From Acidimicrobiaceae bacterium (GTDB taxonomy: Bacteria; Actinomycetota; Acidimicrobiia; Acidimicrobiales; Aldehydirespiratoraceae): DNA of 64,000 bases. The position numbers were made by a program, and so were the translations under genes. Positions 37,216 to 45,471 of this stretch are shown one piece after another; position 1 is the first letter of the stretch; each line of letters starts with the position of its first letter. The notes below the pieces were generated by a model. That model had not been told where the DNA came from and did not search any database. It saw only the letters and a list, made by a program, of their open reading frames with translations. Location: NCBI GenBank assembly GCA_009837445.1, contig VXTM01000038.1, positions 90,247-154,246 on the forward strand, written 5' to 3'.

Positions 37216-38444
37216 AGCCAGTGCCGCCGGGACCGGACGGCAACCAGTTGGAAGCCATCGCCGCCGGCATGTACCCGTACCTCGTCGATCTCCAACAACA
37301 CGGCGAATTCGTCGCCATCGATCTGGGTGAGATCCGAACGGCGGTGGTCTACGACCTCGACGCCATCTACCGCATCCTCGGCGACAAGCTCCAGCACATC
37401 GGAATGGCTGCATTGCTGCAGCGCCTGAGCCACGCCACCGGCTCGGGCCTCCTCACCAACTACGACTGGGCCACCTGGCATCCCCGCCGCCGGCGGATTG
37501 TGAAGCCCTTGGGAGCCCGAGCCGTGGGCCGGTTCCATGAGCGCATGGTCGCCATCATCACCTCCGAGCTGGACGCCTGGCCGATGGGCTCCGAGTTCGA
37601 CCTCCACACGGCGGTGCGACGGATGACGCTGCGAGTGGTGGCCGATCTGCTATTCAGCACCGACCTCGACGACGACGCCGCCGCGATCATCGACACCGCC
37701 GTCGAGGAGATCCACGGCTGGGCCGAGGCGGATCCGGCCAACGCCGACCTCGACAACGAGCCCGAGACGTTCCAGGCCGCCATTGCCGCCTTGCACAGCC
37801 TGATAGTCGGCGTGGTGGACGCCAGAGACCCGAAACACCCCGGCGACGACATGATCGGTGTCCTGATCGAGGCGTCGTCGGAACCCGACTCGGCGCTTGA
37901 TGCCACCGGGATAAGAGACGAGGCCGTCACCCTGATCCTGGCCGGGCACGAGACCGTCACCAACACCGTCTCGTTCGCACTGGACCTGGTGGGCCGGAAC
38001 CAGCACACCCGCGACGCCCCACCTCGCCACATTGTGGACGAGACACTGAGGCTTTACCCGCCCGTGCACGTGACCAACAGGGCCGTGGTCGCCGATCTCG
38101 ACCTCGGCCCCGTCATGGTGCCGGCCGGGTGGGAGATCCTGATCCCCGAGTACGTGCTCCTGCGGAGCAGCCGCTACTTCGAGCGGCCCTCGGAGTTCCT
38201 GCCGCATCGTTGGACCGATCACAGCCCGCTGCGTCTCGAGCGCCGGGCCTACTTCCCGTTTCTCACCGGGCCCAAGTTCTGTGTGGGCAGCCACTTCGCC
38301 CTGCTGGAGGCGACCGAGGCGGTAGGCCGCTTCCTGGACCGCTTCCAACACGAGATGCTCGACCCTGAGCCGCCTTGGGGCCGCGAGTTCGCACTTTCGT
38401 TCGCTCCCGACCGACCCCTGCCGTGTCGGCTGGCCCTGCGATGA
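37209..38444 (+). CDS. Cytochrome P450
   Basis: 411-residue P450 with all core motifs: I-helix AGHETVT at residues 245-251, K-helix ETLR at 278-281, FLPHRW, and the heme loop FLTGPKFCVGS with the thiolate Cys near residue 358. The I-to-K spacing is about 33 residues, shorter than usual for this motif style. The start lies inside the FMO gene behind GAGGAG (7-nt overlap); its stop overlaps the next ATG (ATGA). Redox partners are not adjacent. Substrate probably shared with the FMO and hydrolases in the same operon. Confidence 0.88.
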   Translation: MLKPVPPGPDGNQLEAIAAGMYPYLVDLQQHGEFVAIDLGEIRTAVVYDLDAIYRILGDKLQHIGMAALLQRLSHATGSGLLTNYDWATWHPRRRRIVKPLGARAVGRFHERMVAIITSELDAWPMGSEFDLHTAVRRMTLRVVADLLFSTDLDDDAAAIIDTAVEEIHGWAEADPANADLDNEPETFQAAIAALHSLIVGVVDARDPKHPGDDMIGVLIEASSEPDSALDATGIRDEAVTLILAGHETVTNTVSFALDLVGRNQHTRDAPPRHIVDETLRLYPPVHVTNRAVVADLDLGPVMVPAGWEILIPEYVLLRSSRYFERPSEFLPHRWTDHSPLRLERRAYFPFLTGPKFCVGSHFALLEATEAVGRFLDRFQHEMLDPEPPWGREFALSFAPDRPLPCRLALR

Positions 38445-39500
38445 TTCCCGAACTCACCCTCACCGGTCCGCCGCAGGACCGGGGCCGGCAGCACGGCGAG
38501 GAGCTGCGCGCCCGGATCTCTGACGCGATCGACGCCTGGTACGAGCATCTGGCTCCAAGCGTCGATCCGATGACGTTCGTGGGCGAGGTATCGGAACGAA
38601 CCGGGCTGCGGGCCGCTGGTGAGGCCCATGTTCCCGATCTCATGGCGGAGGTGGCCGGCATCGCCGAAGGCGCAGGCCAGGACTTCGAGACGATGTTCGC
38701 GTGGCAGCTCATCGACGAGTGCTGGTGGTATCTCGACGAGCTTCAGGCCCGGGACTCCGATCCTGCCGCCGACGGCCGCGAGCGCTGCAGTGCCCTGGCC
38801 ATCAACCATCAGGGCCGGGGCATCGTCGCCCAGACCCAGGACCTGGACCGCCACTGCGACGGCACTCAGGTGATGCTGCGTTACCTGGACCAGTCGGGGC
38901 TGGAGATCCTGGCGCCCTCGCTGGCGGGCCTGCTGGCTCAACGGTGTCAACAGCGCGGGAGTGGCGGTGGGCATAACGACGCTGAGCCAGCTGCAACACA
39001 GCCGGTCAGGAGTAAGTTCCGGACTGCTGGTCCCAGCCCTGCTGCGATGCGAGACCGTGGACGAGGCACTGGCTCTGCTAGGACGCGTTCCCGTAGCCAG
39101 CGGCAACAGCTTCGTGATCGGCTCCCGTGACCGTTCCGTGGCGGTGGAGGTCTCCTCGACAGCCCTGGCGTCGTCGGCTGACGGCAACCGGGCGCTGCAC
39201 ACCAACCACGCATTGGTGCAGCCGCCCAGCCACCCCTACCAGCGTTTCGATCACTCCGTGGCCCGGTTGCGCCAGCTCGACGAGCACGTTCGACCCGACT
39301 CGACCCTCGAGGACTTGGCCGCGATGTATGCGACCGGACCGGTCTGCCAGAGCCGGGCAGGCCGCGGGTACCAGATGAGTGTCGGCACCATGATCTTCGA
39401 GTTGGGAGACGAGTCGGTCTGCCACTACGCCCCCGGACCTCTCGACACCGACGAGTTGGTCACCTACCGGATGAAGGCCCACCACGGGGCGGCGACCTAG
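38441..39500 (+). pseudogene. C45-type (acyl-CoA:6-APA acyltransferase-like) hydrolase, single frameshift
   Basis: Two frames together encode one Ntn hydrolase of about 350 residues. The first (from the ATG overlapping the P450 stop) covers LTGPPQDRGRQHGEEL to APSLAGLL and includes ERCSALAIN, whose Cys would become the N-terminal nucleophile after self-cleavage, and IVAQTQDLD. From about 38933-38937 the reading moves +1, and the second frame continues LNGVNSAGVAVGITTLSQ through LHTNHALVQ to 39500. One extra base near CTGGCTC explains the shift. It may be a sequencing/assembly error or real inactivation. The downstream ureohydrolase starts 9 nt later, so operon structure is intact. Confidence 0.8.
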
Positions 39501-39509
39501 CCTTCGACC

Positions 39510-40469
39510 ATGGCGACACGCGGCATCGAGGTCGGCGACGACCCTCTCTACGAGCTCCGCTACTCCGAAATCGCCACCTTCATGCGGGCCCCCTACACGC
39601 CTGACCTGGATGGTGTGGACATCGCCATGTTCGGGGTGCCCTTCGACGGCGGGGTGACCAACCGGCCCGGCGCCCGCCACGGTCCCCGAGAGATCCGCAA
39701 CCAGTCGTCGCTGATGCGGGCCATCAACCACGCCACCGGGGTCAACCCGTTCGAAGCGGCCCGGGTGGCCGACGTGGGCGACGTCCGCTTCTCTCGGGTG
39801 TTCGACAACGCCGCGGCCACCGCCGACATAGAAGCCTTCACCCGGCGCATCGTGGAGGCCGGGGCGCTGCCGCTGGCCGCCGGCGGCGACCACTCGATCA
39901 CCTACCCGATCTTCCGGGCCCTGGGCAGCCCCGAGTCCCCGATCGGGATGATCCACATCGACGCCCACACCGACACCTGGGGGCCGTTCCGGGGCGAGAA
40001 GTTCCACCACGGAGCGCCGTTCCGCCTGGCGGCCGAGGACGGACTGGTCGATCCGGCCCGCTGCATCCAGATCGGCATCCGCGGCGCCCAGAACTGGGGC
40101 GACGGCTGGGAGTTCTCCCAGAACTCGGGCATGCGGGTCATGTTCATCGAGGAGTTCGAGGAACTGGGCGTGCAGGCGGTAGCCGAGGAGGCCAAGCGCA
40201 TCGTGGGGGACGGCCCCACCTACATCAGCTTCGACGTGGACGGTCTCGACCCGGTCTACGCCCCCGGCACCGGCACCCCCGAGGTGGGCGGCATCACCAC
40301 CCGCGAGGCCCTGTCGCTGCTGCGCTGCTTCCGGCACCTGAACCTGATCGGCGGCGATGTGGTGGAGGTGGCCCCGCCGTTCGACCCGTCCGGAAACACC
40401 GCGCTGGTGGGAGCCACCCTCATGTACGAGATCCTCTGCCTGCTGGCCGAGAGCAGCGCCGCTGGCTGA
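39510..40469 (+). CDS. Agmatinase/arginase family ureohydrolase
   Basis: 319-residue binuclear manganese ureohydrolase that removes urea from a guanidino compound. All metal motifs are present: AAGGDHSITY near residue 128, HIDAHTDTW near residue 150, and SFDVDGLDPVYAPGTGTPE near residue 240. GAPFRLAAEDGL lies in the specificity loop and favours the agmatinase/guanidinobutyrase side of the family. It is the last gene of the FMO-P450-C45 operon, so the guanidino substrate may arise from the oxidised and deacylated compound. Exact substrate not predicted. Confidence 0.87.
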   Translation: MATRGIEVGDDPLYELRYSEIATFMRAPYTPDLDGVDIAMFGVPFDGGVTNRPGARHGPREIRNQSSLMRAINHATGVNPFEAARVADVGDVRFSRVFDNAAATADIEAFTRRIVEAGALPLAAGGDHSITYPIFRALGSPESPIGMIHIDAHTDTWGPFRGEKFHHGAPFRLAAEDGLVDPARCIQIGIRGAQNWGDGWEFSQNSGMRVMFIEEFEELGVQAVAEEAKRIVGDGPTYISFDVDGLDPVYAPGTGTPEVGGITTREALSLLRCFRHLNLIGGDVVEVAPPFDPSGNTALVGATLMYEILCLLAESSAAG

Positions 40470-40479
40470 GCTAGGGAGC

Positions 40480-40495
40480 CGGGCCTCGGAGCCCG
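40480..40495. terminator. Short hairpin between ureohydrolase and LLM genes
   Basis: CGGGC and GCCCG arms with a 6-nt loop lie 11 bases after the ureohydrolase stop and 18 bases before the end of the convergent LLM gene. No U-tract; weak candidate. Confidence 0.3.
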
Positions 40496-40512
40496 CCGAG
40501 CGGGTCCGGTGG

Positions 40513-41385
40513 CTAGTCCAGACCCTCCTCGATCATCCTCCAGGCCCGTTCCGTCTCCTCCGGAGTGCCGAGAATCTCGATCCCGATCTCGTCCGCGCCC
40601 GCGGCCGCGTAACGGGCCAGTTCGGCCCTCACGTCGTCGGGGTGGCCCACCGCCACCAAGTCCATCATGTCGGCGATGCCCTCCCGCTCCACCATCGCCT
40701 GATAGGACGGCAAAGCGGGGTAGATCGCGAGCTCTTCCCGGATGCGGCTCCTGGCATCCTCGATGTCGGCGGTGACACATACCCCGACCGCGGCCGACAC
40801 CATGGCGTCCTCACCGATGATCGGGCGCACATGGCTCTCGATCGTGCGGGGCCCTGTGAATGCCAACACGGTGCCCTCCGTGCGGTCGCGGGCCAGCGCC
40901 AGCATCATCGGCCCCATCGCGGCCAGCATCACCCTCGGGGCGGGCCCGGGCACATCGATCTCGGTGTGGTGCGACACCTTCGAGCCGTCGACGTCCACCC
41001 GCTGGTCGGCCAGTAGCGGCAGCACCGCGTCCAGGTACTCGACCATGTGGCGGTAGGGGCGATCCCATTCCAGCCCCAGCACCCCGACCGCGATCGGCTC
41101 ATGACTCACACCCAAGCCCAGCGTGAAACGGCCGTCGCTGATCTGGTTGAGCGTCCGGGCCTGCTGGGCGACGTACTGCGGGAGCGTCGACTGGATGGCC
41201 ATGACCGCGGTGGCCAGCTCGATCCTCGGCACCCGGTCGGCGACCACCGCCAGCACGGCCACGCAGTCGGCCCGCTCAACCTGGGCGACCATGTAGCGGT
41301 GCAGTCCCGCAGCCTCGGCCCGGGCCGCGTTGCGCACTGCGTCGGCCACCGACCTGGGCATGTCCACCAGCGAATACGCCGCCAT
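40513..41385 (-). CDS. LLM class F420-dependent oxidoreductase
   Basis: 290-residue luciferase-like oxidoreductase starting at ATG 41385 (MAAYSLVDMPRSV), preceded by GGAG at 7-8 bp. Strand motifs: IELATAVMAIQSTLPQYVAQQ, then DGRFTLGLGVSHEPIAVGVLG, the TLGLG-x-S-H signature of the F420-binding branch. The C-terminal GTPEETERAW is typical. The gene is divergent from tetR at 41440; only 54 bp separate the starts and contain a palindromic operator, so this gene may also be TetR-controlled. Confidence 0.84.
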   Translation of the reverse strand: MAAYSLVDMPRSVADAVRNAARAEAAGLHRYMVAQVERADCVAVLAVVADRVPRIELATAVMAIQSTLPQYVAQQARTLNQISDGRFTLGLGVSHEPIAVGVLGLEWDRPYRHMVEYLDAVLPLLADQRVDVDGSKVSHHTEIDVPGPAPRVMLAAMGPMMLALARDRTEGTVLAFTGPRTIESHVRPIIGEDAMVSAAVGVCVTADIEDARSRIREELAIYPALPSYQAMVEREGIADMMDLVAVGHPDDVRAELARYAAAGADEIGIEILGTPEETERAWRMIEEGLD

Positions 41386-41404
41386 GTCCAACTCCTGAAT
41401 ACGA

Positions 41405-41439
41405 TTGACTTATAGTGGGCCGCCACCCATAATACTCTT
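41405..41439 (+). promoter_or_regulatory. Promoter of the tetR gene, predicted leaderless, with embedded TGGG-N6-CCCA operator
   Basis: TTGACT (41405-41410) and CATAAT (41428-41433) are separated by 17 bp, each five of six to consensus. The expected start of transcription falls at 41440, the first base of the GTG start codon. TGGG (41416-41419), six bases, and CCCA (41426-41429) with AT-rich flanks form a dyad between the -35 and -10, a good autoregulation site. Confidence 0.6.
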
Positions 41440-42033
41440 GTGCCCCGTGTAACTGAGGCGACCAGAGCCGAGCATCGGCGCAGGCTGCTCGAAGCGGCCA
41501 CCGCCGAGTTTGCAGCCAAGGGCTTCGACGGCGCCCGGGTCGACGACATCTCCCTGGCCGCGGGCCTCGGCAAGGGCACCATCTACAACTACTTCGAATC
41601 CAAGCACGAGATCTTCCGCGAGGCGGTGGCAGCCTGGTTCGCAGGCATCGTCGAGACGCTCGAACCGCTCCCCGCCGACGCGCCCATCCGCGAGCAGTTG
41701 CTGGCGATAGTGCGCACGGACCTGAAGGTGTCGGCCGAGATCGAGGAGTTCGCCCGAGTCATGTACCGGGAGACCCTCAGGCCGAACCGTGACGAGGTGG
41801 CGGCCCTCCTGCCGGCCGTCGACCCCTCCGACCAAGCGCTCGAGGTCGTCATCGGGAGAGGTCAGGAGACGGGAGAGATCCGCGCCGACCGGTCGGCCTC
41901 CGAGTTGACCCGCGTCCTGCGCAGCCTGATCAGCGGCCTGATCTTCGAGCGTTGGATGCCCGAGTCCACCCTCCAACTGGACGACATTCCCGAACTGGCC
42001 GTCGACCTCTTCTTGCAGGGTGTGGGGACCTAG
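41440..42033 (+). CDS. TetR family transcriptional regulator
   Basis: 197-residue TetR repressor. The N-terminal helix-turn-helix spans about residues 10-55: LLEAATAEFAAKGFDGARV, DISLAAGLGKGTIYNYF, ESKHEIF. The ligand domain follows (about 60-197). The GTG start coincides with the predicted transcription start. It heads a plus-strand cluster of SDR, lipoyl-E1 alpha fusion and E1 beta genes, and its likely operator recurs upstream of the Rieske gene at 45472. Ligand unknown. Confidence 0.88.
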   Translation: MPRVTEATRAEHRRRLLEAATAEFAAKGFDGARVDDISLAAGLGKGTIYNYFESKHEIFREAVAAWFAGIVETLEPLPADAPIREQLLAIVRTDLKVSAEIEEFARVMYRETLRPNRDEVAALLPAVDPSDQALEVVIGRGQETGEIRADRSASELTRVLRSLISGLIFERWMPESTLQLDDIPELAVDLFLQGVGT

Positions 42034-42083
42034 GTGGCCGGCCTTCGGGTTCCGGTCCTGATCGCTCAGAAAGCAGGGATGCA

Positions 42084-42854
42084 ATGTTCTCAGTCAACGA
42101 CAAGGTGGTGCTGGTCACCGGCGGCGGCAGCGGGATCGGACTCGCCACCGTCAAGCGCATGCTGGCCGCCGGGGCCGCCGTCGCCTTCTGCAACCGCTCG
42201 GACCACTCCGGACTGGCCAGCCGGCTCGGAGCCACATTCATCCGGGCCGATGTCAGCGACGAGGAGCAGGTCCGGACCCTTATGAGCCAGGTACGCGACC
42301 GGCTGGGACCCCTCGACGTCCTGGTCAACAACGCAGGCGTCTGGGACTTCGACTGCCCCATCGAGACGGGCGACACCGAGGCCTTCCGCCGTGACCACGA
42401 GGTCAACGTGTTGGGCACGGTCTACTGCATCAAGCACGGCGCGCCGGTCATGAACGACGGAGGGGTGATCATCAACGTGTCCTCCCTGGCGGCCCACATC
42501 TCGGTGCCCGAGTACGGCCCCTACAGCGCATCCAAGGCCGCGGTGGACGCGGTCACCCGCACCGCGGCCATCGAGTTGGGGGACCGCGGCATCCGGGTGG
42601 TGTCCGTCGCGCCGGGCACGGTGGCCACCGAGACCCTCGCGGAGGAGACCGACTCGGAGGCCGAGGTGGCCGCCTTCAACAGCCTGACCCCGCTGCGGCG
42701 CGTCTGCGAGATGGACGAAGTGGCCGCCACGATCCACTTCCTCGCCTCCGACGACTGCCGCTACATCAGCGGCAGCTCCCTGGTGCTCGACGGCGGGATG
42801 CTGGCGGGCCTGTCGGTCGGCCTGTGCGAGATGCTGCTTTCGGCCGGCGAGTGA
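42084..42854 (+). CDS. SDR family oxidoreductase
   Basis: 256-residue classical SDR: TGGGSGIGLA near residue 12, VNNAGVW, catalytic VSSLAAH and YSASK, end motif ISGSSLVLDGG. The start ATG gives MFSVNDKVVLVTG. It is 50 bp downstream of tetR; its stop overlaps the alternative GTG start of the lipoyl-E1 alpha gene (GTGA). Probably supplies a 2-oxo substrate or uses the product of the dehydrogenase encoded next. Confidence 0.85.
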   Translation: MFSVNDKVVLVTGGGSGIGLATVKRMLAAGAAVAFCNRSDHSGLASRLGATFIRADVSDEEQVRTLMSQVRDRLGPLDVLVNNAGVWDFDCPIETGDTEAFRRDHEVNVLGTVYCIKHGAPVMNDGGVIINVSSLAAHISVPEYGPYSASKAAVDAVTRTAAIELGDRGIRVVSVAPGTVATETLAEETDSEAEVAAFNSLTPLRRVCEMDEVAATIHFLASDDCRYISGSSLVLDGGMLAGLSVGLCEMLLSAGE

Positions 42855-42859
42855 CCCCC

Positions 42860-44365
42860 ATGAGCGCAGAGGTACTCATGCCGAAGGTGGGCATGTCGAC
42901 CAGCGAGATGGTCCTTCAGGAATGGCTGGTGACGTCGGGGGACGCGGTCGTCGAGGACCAGGTCATCGCCATGGTCGAGAGCGAGAAGACCGTGGTCGAG
43001 GTGGAGGCGGTCTGCGACGGCTTCATAGACATCCGCCTCGACGAGGGCGGCGAAGCAGTACCGGGCGAACTGATCGCCGTCATCGCCGAGAGCGCGGAGG
43101 CGGCCGTTGCCGCGGAGCCGGAGGCCGTGTCCGAGGAGCGGGTCGTGATGCTCGACGGCTCGCAGCGGGTTGTCGCCACCCCCGCGGCCCAGAGGCTTGC
43201 GGAGCAACACGGCATCGATCTGTCGGATGTTGACGCGACCGGCCCGAAGGGGCGGGTCACGAAGGCCGACGTAGAGCGGGCCGTGGCCGGCGCAGCGGCA
43301 GCCCCTGTCCCGGACTCGCTCCCAACCGTCGACGAAGCGCCCGAGCCCATGAGCCGACCGGAGTCCCGACCACGCCCAGAGCGCCTGCCCGCAAGCAACG
43401 ACCCCGGCCTGCAGCGAACCCTCCATCGCGAAATGCTGCGGGCCCGCGCCCTGGACGAGGGCCACATGCGGTTCATCAGGCGGGGCCGGTGCGAGAGCAT
43501 GTCCCACCCCGCCACCGGCCAGGAGGCGATCTCGGCCGGCATCACCGCCGCGCTCGAGCCCGACGACATCCTCTACCCGACCTTCCGGGGGTTCGGCGAC
43601 TACCTCGGCCGGGGCACCGACATGAACGCCCTCGTGGCCGAACTGATGGGGCGACAGACGGGCATCAACCGCGGCGTCGGCGGCATACATCTCGGCGACC
43701 GGGAGCACAACACTCACGGGGTGTCGGGCGTCCTGGGCGCCAACCTCACGATGGCAGCCGGATCGGCCCAGGCGGTCAAGATGCGCGGCGAGGCCCGGGC
43801 GGTAATGGTCCATTTGGGCGAGGGCGCCTTCAACACCCCGGACTCCCACGCCACGATGAACATGGCCGCCATCTGGGGCCTCCCGCTGGTGATCATCGTG
43901 GCCAACAACCAGGTCGTGGAGTTCAGCTACCACGATGTCCACTTCCCGCCGGCCGCCGAGGGCGTCGGGAGCCGGGCCGGCTACTACGGGATCCCCAACA
44001 AGTGCCTCGACGGCAACGACGTGGAGCTCGTTTACAGCGAGGCCCTCGAAGCCGTCGAGTCGGCCCGCAGCGGCGACGGACCTGTGTTGCTGGAGCTGGT
44101 CACCTGCCGCATCGCCGGCCACTTCGACGCCGACCCTCTCACCTACATCGATGAAGGCCTTGTCGACGAGTGGAAGGGCAGGGATCCGATCAGCCGCTAC
44201 GAGGCAGTCCTGATCCAGCGCGGCACCATGGACGCCGGCGCGATCGAGGCGGCCTGTGCCGCGGCCCGTGAAGAGGTCGACACCGCCTTCAAGCTGGCTC
44301 TCGAGGCCGAGCCGCCCAGCGCCCGCTACCTGTACGAGAATCTGGCCGAGACCGGGGTGCTGTGA
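42860..44365 (+). CDS. Fusion: lipoyl domain + peripheral subunit-binding domain + 2-oxoacid dehydrogenase E1 alpha
   Basis: 501-residue protein with the front half of an E2 joined to an E1 alpha. Residues 1-78 are a lipoyl domain with the lipoylated Lys43 in VESEKTVVEV. Residues about 104-141 are an E3/E1-binding PSBD (ATPAAQRLAEQHGIDLSDV, then TGPKGRVTKADV). After a Pro/Glu-rich linker, about 175-501 are a ThDP E1 alpha: MSHPATGQEAI, GVGGIHLGDREHNTHG, and GEGAFNTPD to VANNQV. The Mg/ThDP motif reads GEG in place of GDG. No acyltransferase domain is present. A GTG at 42851 overlapping the SDR stop is an alternative start. E1 beta follows with a GTGA overlap. Together they could decarboxylate a 2-oxoacid and reductively acylate their own lipoyl arm; E2 and E3 must come from elsewhere. 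Confidence 0.85.
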   Translation: MSAEVLMPKVGMSTSEMVLQEWLVTSGDAVVEDQVIAMVESEKTVVEVEAVCDGFIDIRLDEGGEAVPGELIAVIAESAEAAVAAEPEAVSEERVVMLDGSQRVVATPAAQRLAEQHGIDLSDVDATGPKGRVTKADVERAVAGAAAAPVPDSLPTVDEAPEPMSRPESRPRPERLPASNDPGLQRTLHREMLRARALDEGHMRFIRRGRCESMSHPATGQEAISAGITAALEPDDILYPTFRGFGDYLGRGTDMNALVAELMGRQTGINRGVGGIHLGDREHNTHGVSGVLGANLTMAAGSAQAVKMRGEARAVMVHLGEGAFNTPDSHATMNMAAIWGLPLVIIVANNQVVEFSYHDVHFPPAAEGVGSRAGYYGIPNKCLDGNDVELVYSEALEAVESARSGDGPVLLELVTCRIAGHFDADPLTYIDEGLVDEWKGRDPISRYEAVLIQRGTMDAGAIEAACAAAREEVDTAFKLALEAEPPSARYLYENLAETGVL

Positions 44366-45345
44366 GCATGGCGTCGGTGAAGTACATGGCCGCCCTGACG
44401 GCGGCGCTGCGCGAGGAGATGCAGCGCGACGACCGGGTGTTCCTGCTGGGTGAGGACATCAGGGTCTCCAACCTCGGCATCACTGCCGGCCTGGTCGAGG
44501 AGTTCGGCACCGAGCGGGTCGTCGACACCCCCATCCACGAGAACGCGCTGGTAGGCGTGGCCATCGGTGCGGCGCTGGAGGGCATGAGACCCGTGGTGGA
44601 GATCATGTTCTCGGACTTCGCGCTGCTGGCCGCCGACCAGATCGTCAACCAGGCGGCCCAGTGGCGGTACATGACCCAGGGCCAGTACGAGGTGCCGCTG
44701 GTGATCCGCATGCCCACCGGCGGAGGCTTCGCCTACGGCCTGCACCACTCGCAGTCCACCGAGACCCACTTCTTCCAGACGCCCGGCCTGCCCATCGCCA
44801 TGCCGTCCACCCCGGCCGACGCCAAGGGCCTGTTGAAGACGGCCATCCGGTCCAACGACCCGGTCCTGTTCCTCGAGCACATGCTCCTGTGCCTCCAGAA
44901 CGCGGAGGCGGAGGTGCCCGACGGCGACCACCTGGTGCCGTTCGGGGAGGCGGCCGTCCGCCGGCAGGGCAGCGACGTCACCGTGGTCGCCTTCGGCGCC
45001 ATGGTGAACCAGGCCCTGATCGCCGCTGAGACGCTGGCAGAGCAGGGGATCTCCGTCGAGGTGGTCGACCCGCGCACGATCGTCCCGCTCGATTCCGATG
45101 CCATCTTCGAGTCGGTGGCCAAGACCAGCCGGCTGGTCATCATCGAGGAGAGCCGCATCCGCGGCGGCCTCGGGGCCGAACTCGCGGCCCAGGCCGCAGC
45201 CGGCGACAACTTCTTCCTGCTGGACGCCCCCATCGAGCGGGTGGCGGCCCCCAACATCCCCGTGCCTAGCACGTCGCAGCTGGAGCAGGCCTACCTCCCC
45301 GACTCGGGCAAGCTCATCGCGGCGATCCATCGCACGCTGGCGTGA
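44362..45345 (+). CDS. 2-oxoacid dehydrogenase E1 beta subunit (transketolase-like)
   Basis: 327-residue E1 beta of PDH/acetoin/BCKDH type. Landmarks: FLLGEDIRVSN near residue 29, DTPIHENALVGVAIGAALEG near residue 57, GGGFAYGLHHSQSTETHF near 123, PSTPADAKGLLKTAIRSNDPV near 150, and the C-terminal VVDPRTIVPLD. The acidic residue of IHEN is the usual ThDP-activating Glu. The GTG start overlaps the E1 alpha stop (GTGA); ATG 44368 is an alternative. It forms the heterotetramer with the fused E1 alpha. Confidence 0.9.
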   Translation: MSMASVKYMAALTAALREEMQRDDRVFLLGEDIRVSNLGITAGLVEEFGTERVVDTPIHENALVGVAIGAALEGMRPVVEIMFSDFALLAADQIVNQAAQWRYMTQGQYEVPLVIRMPTGGGFAYGLHHSQSTETHFFQTPGLPIAMPSTPADAKGLLKTAIRSNDPVLFLEHMLLCLQNAEAEVPDGDHLVPFGEAAVRRQGSDVTVVAFGAMVNQALIAAETLAEQGISVEVVDPRTIVPLDSDAIFESVAKTSRLVIIEESRIRGGLGAELAAQAAAGDNFFLLDAPIERVAAPNIPVPSTSQLEQAYLPDSGKLIAAIHRTLA

Positions 45346-45402
45346 CGGGGCGGCTTCTGATGGGTACGTCGGCGAGCAGCCGGTCATCGCACAGCCCGCC
45401 GC

Positions 45403-45452
45403 TTGACACGCGGAGACTCCGCGTGCCTAATATGGGTCAAGACCCACATTAG
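45403..45452 (+). promoter_or_regulatory. Promoter/operator region of the Rieske oxygenase gene with two palindromes
   Basis: TTGACA (45403-45408) is followed after 19 bp by TAATAT (45428-45433). A perfect 17-bp palindrome, ACGCGGAG-A-CTCCGCGT (45408-45424), fills the spacer. A second dyad (45427-45452) pairs CTAAT-x-TGGGTC with GACCCA-x-ATTAG, 11 of 12 arm positions complementary. The TGGG-N6-CCCA core matches the dyad in the tetR promoter at 41416-41429. Two separate regulators may act here. Confidence 0.6.
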
Positions 45453-45471
45453 CATACAACCGGGAGGAGAC

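Noticed and set aside
37941..38052. Apparent deletion between the I and K helices of the P450
   Set aside because: The spacing (about 33 residues) is only slightly below that of compact bacterial P450s (about 39), and frame and length are normal. A real deletion cannot be claimed without an alignment.
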